From NCBI GenBank assembly GCA_009788065.1, contig WQSF01000002.1:1-64000 (forward strand): a stretch of DNA of 64,000 nucleotides. The letters run 5' to 3'. Both the position numbers and the translations under genes were made by a program. This DNA comes from Treponema sp. Its GTDB lineage: Bacteria > Spirochaetota > Spirochaetia > Treponematales > Breznakiellaceae. Shown piece by piece: positions 57,966 to 64,000 of this stretch (positions are counted from its first letter, which is position 1; each line of letters opens with the position of its first letter). Under the pieces are notes generated by a model, which saw nothing but the letters and a program-made list of their open reading frames with translations, was not told the DNA's origin and did no database searches.

Positions 57966-58623
57966 TCAATTCCTCGTGTACGCCTTCAATCATGTATATA
58001 ACAGCTTCACAAATATTAGTGATATGATCGCCAAGACGTTCAAGCTGGTTCGACGTATGCAGTATTTGAAGAGCGCTTTTTACAAGATCGGGATTTTTTT
58101 TCATCACTTTTAAAATATTCTCTGTTAACGCCTTGTGTTCATCGTCAATCTGACGGTCCATTGCCGCGGCTTCCCGCGCCGCCTGCGAATCCTGCGCCAT
58201 AAAGGCGGAAATCGCGGTGCGTATCATCACCTGCCCTGTTACTGCCATTTTCTCCAAATGTTCCTGCGCGCTGAAAGGAGAATCTTTCCCCTTTGAAAGT
58301 TTTCTCGCGGCGCGCGCCAAATGTACCGCATGATCGCCAATCCTTTCGATATTGCTTGTAAGTTTAAAGATTGTTACAATCTCGCGAAGATCGCGCGCGA
58401 CGGGCTGTTGTGTGGCGATTATCATCGCCGCGTCATCTTCGATTCTTATTTGGAGAGCATCTACATCAGCGTCATCGGTGCGCACTTCCCGCGCAAGTTC
58501 CGGGTCGCGTGTTTTTAACGCGGTAAGCGCCTTGCCCAGGTTTTCTTCTACCCTGGTCGCCATCGCTAAAATATCCTGACGCATCCTGCTCAATTCTTCA
58601 GAAAAAAAGTTTCGTGTATTCAT
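57958..58623 (-). CDS. phoU: Phosphate transport regulator
   Basis: MNTRNFFSEELSRMRQDILAMATRVEENL; TSNIERIGDHAVHLARAA; SNQLERLGDHITNICEAVIYMIEG. Confidence 0.94.
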   Translation of the reverse strand: MNTRNFFSEELSRMRQDILAMATRVEENLGKALTALKTRDPELAREVRTDDADVDALQIRIEDDAAMIIATQQPVARDLREIVTIFKLTSNIERIGDHAVHLARAARKLSKGKDSPFSAQEHLEKMAVTGQVMIRTAISAFMAQDSQAAREAAAMDRQIDDEHKALTENILKVMKKNPDLVKSALQILHTSNQLERLGDHITNICEAVIYMIEGVHEELNE

Positions 58624-58636
58624 GCTCCCCCCATCC

Positions 58637-59392
58637 TTAACCAAATCTTCCGGAAATATAATCTTCTGTCCTCTTGTCGCGAGGCTTTGTAAAAACTTCC
58701 CTTGTATTATTATACTCTATTATCTCGCCAAGCAGGAAGAACGCTGTCCTGTTACTGACACGCGACGCCTGATGCATGGCATGAGTCACAAGAATTATGC
58801 TGAATTCTTTTTTTAACTCTCCGATTAATTCCTCGATACGCCCTGTCGCGATTGGATCAAGAGCGCTTGTCGGCTCGTCCATTAAAATTATTTCAGGCTT
58901 CATTGCGATACTTCTTGCAATGCAAAGACGCTGCTGCTGTCCGCCTGAAAGCGCCTGCGCCGGTTTTTTCAGTCTGTCCTTTACCTCATTCCAAAGCGCC
59001 GCTTTTTTTAATGATATTTCCACAATGTCAGCAAGAACGCGCTTATCCTTAATGCCCTGCATACGTTGTCCGTAAGCGACATTGTCAAATACCGTCATGT
59101 TAAACGGATTCGGTTTTTGAAACACCATACCCACGCGGCTGCGGAGTTCCGTAACATCCATCGAGCCGTAAATATTCTCGCCGTCAAGCAAAACCTCTCC
59201 TGTTATGCGGCATGACGGAATAAGATCGTTCATGCGGTTCAATATCCTGATAAACGTTGATTTCCCGCATCCCGACGGTCCGATAAGCGCCGCGACATCG
59301 CCTCTGTTAATGGCAAAGTTAATATTTTTTAACGCTTGAAAATCGCCGTAAAAGAGATCGAGATTTTTTACATCAATTTTATTATTATCCAT
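58637..59392 (-). CDS. pstB: Phosphate ABC transporter ATPase
   Basis: [73 protein letters not shown]. Confidence 0.96.
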   Translation of the reverse strand: MDNNKIDVKNLDLFYGDFQALKNINFAINRGDVAALIGPSGCGKSTFIRILNRMNDLIPSCRITGEVLLDGENIYGSMDVTELRSRVGMVFQKPNPFNMTVFDNVAYGQRMQGIKDKRVLADIVEISLKKAALWNEVKDRLKKPAQALSGGQQQRLCIARSIAMKPEIILMDEPTSALDPIATGRIEELIGELKKEFSIILVTHAMHQASRVSNRTAFFLLGEIIEYNNTREVFTKPRDKRTEDYISGRFG

Positions 59393-60237
59393 TATGCGTC
59401 TCCAAGTTTTTTTCTGAAGTTAGCTGTCAGGATTTTAGTCGCGGTGTTGATGACTACAACTAAAATTACTAACACGGAAGCCGTGGCGAAAGCGATGCCA
59501 AAATCTTCCGGGCGCACCGCTTCGTTTGTAAGATAGTAAAGGTGGATTGTTAACGTTCTCCCTGATTCAAAAATGGTTCGCGGCATATTTTTTGTTAAAC
59601 CTACAGTCAGCAGAACAGGCGCTGACTCGCCTACAACGCGCCCGATTGCAAGAATGACAGACGTTAAAATGCCCGGGAGCGCAGACGGTAAAACAACATG
59701 AATGGTTGTTTGAAACTTTGTCGCGCCAAGAGCGAGGGAACCTTCGCGGAATGAATCGGGAATCGATTTTAAAGATTCTTCCGTTGTGCGAATAATTACA
59801 GGCAGTATCATTATGCTCAAAGTAAGAGAACCCGCTATAATAGATTGTCCAAAATTTAAAAAACGGCAGAAAACAAGAAGCCCGAAAAGTCCGTAAATAA
59901 TCGACGGAATCCCGGCAAGCGTTTCAATCGCAAGCCGTAAAATCCTTATAAACGACGAGTTACCCGAATATTCATTTAAAAAAATAGCGGTAGCAAGTCC
60001 GACAGGAAGCGACACAGCAATCGAAACAAGAACTACATAAAGAGTTGTAACAATCATCGGCAGAATACCGGTTTCCGCGTTGGTAAGAAATGACCAATTC
60101 AAATACCCTGCCTGCGATTTAAAAATATAAATAATAATGAACGCCAGCGCGGCAATAATGCCTGTCATCGTAACAGCCATAACGCCATATAAAAAAGAAT
60201 CTAAAATTTTCCTCTTACTTAACATAAAATTCGCCAT
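59392..60237 (-). CDS. pstA: Phosphate ABC transporter permease
   Basis: Multi-TM permease; [45 protein letters not shown]. Confidence 0.93.
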   Translation of the reverse strand: MANFMLSKRKILDSFLYGVMAVTMTGIIAALAFIIIYIFKSQAGYLNWSFLTNAETGILPMIVTTLYVVLVSIAVSLPVGLATAIFLNEYSGNSSFIRILRLAIETLAGIPSIIYGLFGLLVFCRFLNFGQSIIAGSLTLSIMILPVIIRTTEESLKSIPDSFREGSLALGATKFQTTIHVVLPSALPGILTSVILAIGRVVGESAPVLLTVGLTKNMPRTIFESGRTLTIHLYYLTNEAVRPEDFGIAFATASVLVILVVVINTATKILTANFRKKLGDA

Positions 60238-60289
60238 CTCCGCACACTTAAAAAATATTCCTCGCTAATCTACGGTTCCTGTTTCCCAA

Positions 60290-61483
60290 TCATAATTCCT
60301 GGGCGTACATTCTTCTTCGATACCACAAAATCACGCTATTCAAAATTAAAATAATCGAAAACAGCGTAACCCCAATCGAAAACAGCATCTCGCTGTGCCT
60401 GCCGGACGCATAACCCATTTCCATGGCAATCGTCGATGTTAATGTACGAACACTCGCCAAAGGATTAATCGTAAGCTGAGGAGAGTTACCCGCAACAAGA
60501 ATTACCGCCATGGTTTCTCCAACAGCGCGTGAAATACCGAGAATCACTCCGGCGATTACCCCCGAATTTGCGTGAGGCAGAACTACTTTCCACGCAGTCT
60601 GCATCCTGCTCGCTCCAAGCGAAAGACTCGCTTCTCTCACCGAGAGCGGAACCGCGCGCAAGGAAGTTTCCGCGATTGTGATAACAGTCGGCAGTATCAT
60701 CAGCGCTAAAACAATTATGGCGGAAAGAAGCGTATTACCCGATGGAATGTTAAAAACAGTTCTAATAAACGGGACAATCACCATAAGCCCGAAAAATCCG
60801 TATACTACGGATGGAATTCCGGCAAGCAATTCAATTCCCGCCCGGATACCGGAAGCGGCTTTGGGTTTTAGAAACTCCGCCATAAAAAGCGCGCATAACA
60901 GCGCGATTGGAACTCCCAAAAGAATGGCACCGAGACTTGCGAGGAGAGTTCCGGCTATCATCGGGAAAATGCCGAATACTTTATCTCTGCTTGGCCGCCA
61001 TTCAAGACCGCTCAAAAATTTTCCAAAATTGTAAGGCGGTTCTGGAAGAATAACATGTATCCGTTTTTGCAGCGCGGCAATCGCCGACGGCCAGCTAACA
61101 GTGTAAACATAAGCCTCTGGATATGTAATTTCAACTTCGTTGTTGTGCGTAAATGAGAGGCATTTTTCCGCATCTTTTTCTTTGGTATCAATTTTAATTT
61201 CGAAAATATTAATAACATCTCCAACAGGAAAACTTATATTAATAATTTCTGTATTTTTTGGAATATCTATAAAAGTGTTATGATTTTTATAAAGAACACC
61301 GTTAACTGTAATTTCATCTATTCTTTGAGCAACCAAACGTATGCCCGAAGCGGTGGAAGTAAAAAACGGCGCTGAACCTTGAGCGAAAACAAAAAGCAAA
61401 ATAGCCCCCAGCGCCAGTACGGAAAAGAGGGCTACAATACTTACCAGATGTTTAAAAAAAACATCAGAAAATTTACGGTTCAT
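60290..61483 (-). CDS. pstC: Phosphate ABC transporter permease
   Basis: ELLAGIPSVVYGFFGLMVIVPFI; EASLSLGASRMQTAWKVVLPHANSGVIAGVILGISRAVGETMAVILVAG. Confidence 0.93.
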   Translation of the reverse strand: MNRKFSDVFFKHLVSIVALFSVLALGAILLFVFAQGSAPFFTSTASGIRLVAQRIDEITVNGVLYKNHNTFIDIPKNTEIINISFPVGDVINIFEIKIDTKEKDAEKCLSFTHNNEVEITYPEAYVYTVSWPSAIAALQKRIHVILPEPPYNFGKFLSGLEWRPSRDKVFGIFPMIAGTLLASLGAILLGVPIALLCALFMAEFLKPKAASGIRAGIELLAGIPSVVYGFFGLMVIVPFIRTVFNIPSGNTLLSAIIVLALMILPTVITIAETSLRAVPLSVREASLSLGASRMQTAWKVVLPHANSGVIAGVILGISRAVGETMAVILVAGNSPQLTINPLASVRTLTSTIAMEMGYASGRHSEMLFSIGVTLFSIILILNSVILWYRRRMYAQEL

Positions 61484-61500
61484 GGGCAGCAGTTACCGGA

Positions 61501-62316
61501 TTAATTTACAGGAATCCAGCTTTTTCGGACAATAGCCTGTCCTTCAGAGCCGAGCATCCATTGAATAAACGCGGCGCTTTCCGCATGCAAATTATTTCCG
61601 GTAAGAACAATAAAAGGACGTGCGATTTTATAAGAGCCGTTTACAACATTCGCCGCGCTTGCCGCAACACTGCCGACAGAAACGGCTTTAACTGTATCGT
61701 CAACCGAACCGAGCGAGATATAACCAATGGCGTTGGGATTCTGCGTAATACCGGCTTTAATTGCGCCCGTGCTTGTTGATTCATTTGCTCCGGCGCGAAG
61801 CTTGCCCTGAAAACCGACAAGTTCTTCAAACGCGCCGCGGGTGCCGGAACCTTCTTCGCGGCTTATAACGGCAATCGCTCCGCGCGCGCCGCCGACCTGG
61901 CTCCAATCAGTAATCGCTCCTGTGTAAATATCTCTAATCTGTTCTATTGAAAGACTCGACATTTCATTATTTTTATTTACGATAACTGCAATACCGTCGA
62001 TGGCGACGACCTCAGCTTTGAGCCCCCTGCCCTGTTCTGCAGGTGTAAGATCGCGGCTGGACATTCCAATCTGGTATGTAACGCCCGCGTTTGTGATTCC
62101 GTCGCCGGAACCTGTTCCGTTTATATTTACCTTAATGTGGGGTTTTATATTTGCATATTCATGAGCAACCATTTCCATTAACGGTGTTACAGAAGTTGAT
62201 CCGCCAACTTCAATTGTATACGGCTGCACAGTTCCGGCTTGACCTGTTGAACCTTTTGAACAAGCGCCTGCCAAAACCATAATTGCCGTTATTACAGCGA
62301 TTAATTTAATTTTCAT
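61501..62316 (-). CDS. pstS: Phosphate-binding lipoprotein
   Basis: Lipobox VLAGAC; IEVGGSTSVTPLMEMVAHEY; ISREEGSGTRGAFEELV. Confidence 0.94.
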   Translation of the reverse strand: MKIKLIAVITAIMVLAGACSKGSTGQAGTVQPYTIEVGGSTSVTPLMEMVAHEYANIKPHIKVNINGTGSGDGITNAGVTYQIGMSSRDLTPAEQGRGLKAEVVAIDGIAVIVNKNNEMSSLSIEQIRDIYTGAITDWSQVGGARGAIAVISREEGSGTRGAFEELVGFQGKLRAGANESTSTGAIKAGITQNPNAIGYISLGSVDDTVKAVSVGSVAASAANVVNGSYKIARPFIVLTGNNLHAESAAFIQWMLGSEGQAIVRKSWIPVN

Positions 62317-62411
62317 TTTATTACTCCTTTGTTGAATCTCTGAATAAAGGGTAAATATACAGCGTTAGAAGCAGGTGAGGAAATTGTTAGAATTTGGTTA
62401 ATTTAAACATA

Positions 62412-62557
62412 GTTTTTGCCAACGAAATAACAGGTATTTTGATAGTTTTTGCCAACGAATAAACTACTATTATACCTGTTTTTGCCAATGAATATGTTTA
62501 TATTTTAATAGTTTTTGCCAACGAAAATATTGATAATTCTTGTTTTTTGCCAATGAA
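62412..62557 (+). repeat. Five direct repeats of GTTTTTGCCAAYGAA at ~33 bp pitch
   Basis: Copies 62412-62426, 62445-62459, 62478-62492, 62511-62525, 62542-62557 (extra T). Confidence 0.95.
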
Positions 62558-62568
62558 AGTTATATAAT
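62540..62568 (+). promoter_or_regulatory. Promoter TTGTTT-17-TATAAT ending 6 nt before the ATG
   Basis: -35 62540-62545, -10 62563-62568; overlaps repeat copy 5. Confidence 0.7.
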
Positions 62569-62574
62569 AGAATT

Positions 62575-63882
62575 ATGAGAAGACTGGGATTAGACCAATT
62601 AATGGAATGGAAGACAAAAAAAGGGCATAAACCGCTTATAATCAACGGAATTCGACAGGTTGGTAAAACCTGGCTCATGAAAGAATTTGGGCGGCTGCAT
62701 TACAAAAATACGGCATATATCCTGTTCGAGAAAAACTCAAGGCTTCAGGATTTGTTCTCCGCAGATATGGATACAAGCAGGATTCTGACAGGTCTGGAAC
62801 TGGAAAGCGGAAAAAAGATCTACCCGTATAATACCTTGATTATTTTTGATGAAATACAGGAGTGTCCCAATGCGTTAACCGCGCTTAAATACTTTAACGA
62901 AAACGCGCCGGAATATGATATTGTTGCCGCAGGCAGCCTGCTTGGTGTTTTTTTGCATAAAGACGTATCTTTTCCGGTCGGCAAAGTTGAATTTATGAAT
63001 CTTTATCCTCTGGCGTTTTCTGAATTTTTAACCGCGATCGGCGAAGAAAAATTAAAAGACCTTGTAAAAAGCTGTGATTGGGAATTAATCAAAGTATTTA
63101 AAGATAAGTTAATCGATTATTTGAAAATGTATTTTTTCACAGGCGGAATGCCAGAAGTAGTTTTAGAATTTTCAAAAGAGCGTAATTTCTACTTAGCCAG
63201 AGAAATGCAGAATGATATATTAGATTCTTACCAACAGGATTTTTCTAAACATATTCCTATAAACGATCTTCAAAGAACACGCCTTATATGGGATTCTATC
63301 CCGGTACAGCTTTCTAAAGATAATAAAAAATTTATATATAAAGATGTTCAGAAGAACGCGACGTCTTCTACATTTGAAACCTCTCTTGCATGGCTCGAAA
63401 ACTGCGGACTTGTTCATAAAGTGCCGCGTGTTTCCAAACCTGCGCTCCCATTGAAAGGATACGCGAATACCGGCGCTTTTAAATTATTTTTCTGCGATGT
63501 TGGCTTACTTTCTGCAATTTCAGGATTGGATGCAAGAACTATTCTGGAAGGCGACGCCATGTTTACTGAATTTAAAGGAGCGCTAACCGAACAATATGTT
63601 TGTCAGGAAATGAAACATTTTAGTAACATAACGCTTGCATATTGGACAAACGACAGCGCCACAGCGGAAATTGATTTTGTTATACAAACTGACAGTAAAA
63701 TTATTCCCATAGAAGTTAAATCTTCCATTAACCTAAAAGCAAAGAGCCTGTCTGTTTACCGCGAAAAGTTCTCTCCAAAAACCGAAATCCGCGCTTCGCT
63801 TGCAAATTTCAACAGAAGCGGCAACCTGTATGATATACCGCTTTATATGTTAAGCGAGTTTAAGATGATTGTTGAAGGGTGA
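62575..63882 (+). CDS. AAA ATPase with C-terminal DUF4143
   Basis: MRRLGLDQLMEWKTKKGHKPLIINGIRQVGKTWLMKEFG; LIIFDEIQECPNALTALKYF; YWTNDSATAEIDFVIQTDSKIIPIEVKSS. Confidence 0.92.
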   Translation: MRRLGLDQLMEWKTKKGHKPLIINGIRQVGKTWLMKEFGRLHYKNTAYILFEKNSRLQDLFSADMDTSRILTGLELESGKKIYPYNTLIIFDEIQECPNALTALKYFNENAPEYDIVAAGSLLGVFLHKDVSFPVGKVEFMNLYPLAFSEFLTAIGEEKLKDLVKSCDWELIKVFKDKLIDYLKMYFFTGGMPEVVLEFSKERNFYLAREMQNDILDSYQQDFSKHIPINDLQRTRLIWDSIPVQLSKDNKKFIYKDVQKNATSSTFETSLAWLENCGLVHKVPRVSKPALPLKGYANTGAFKLFFCDVGLLSAISGLDARTILEGDAMFTEFKGALTEQYVCQEMKHFSNITLAYWTNDSATAEIDFVIQTDSKIIPIEVKSSINLKAKSLSVYREKFSPKTEIRASLANFNRSGNLYDIPLYMLSEFKMIVEG

Positions 63883-64000
63883 CCGGTTCTTTACATGTTC
63901 GATTCCTAGTTTTAACAAAAATTTAATATTACATTTAATTATGAGTCAAGCGTTTAAAACACTTTTCGCTCATGTTTCCTCAGAGTCAGCATTGTCATCC

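Noticed and set aside
62412-62557. CRISPR array
   Set aside because: Repeats are 15 bp with ~18-bp AT-rich spacers and there are no cas genes; better described as iterons.
63941-64000. Possible gene start at right edge (MSQAFKTLFAHVSSESALSS)
   Set aside because: No SD and too short before the window ends to judge.

Overview
This 64 kb window looks like core and accessory chromosome of a Treponema-like spirochete. The inference rests on gene content and protein style: Bat/vWA operon, UPF0164-type barrel, HprK/HPr/EIIA-Ntr regulators without transport PTS genes, a large SpoIIE phosphatase, pyruvate:ferredoxin oxidoreductase and a pst/pho operon. No CRISPR array, rRNA, transposase or prophage was recognised. 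Non-coding structure worth attention: (1) five copies of GTTTTTGCCAAYGAA at a strict ~33 bp pitch, the last lying inside a canonical promoter whose -10 ends 6 nt before the ATG of an AAA/DUF4143 ATPase; (2) a 68-bp direct duplication of a tRNA-Lys 3' end plus terminator around a three-hairpin element; (3) an in-frame insertion of paired GGTGTCAGTCACC hairpins that duplicated the RBS/start of batA and kept ATGA translational coupling; (4) a recurrent architecture in which the -10 box ends 6-8 nt before the start codon with no Shine-Dalgarno (candidate leaderless mRNAs), including both EIIA-Ntr genes and hprK; (5) a 36-nt near-perfect palindrome inside a methyltransferase ORF; (6) a tiny ORF/hairpin leader upstream of a small unknown gene. 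All calls were made by reading the sequence and supplied ORFs. No database search was run.
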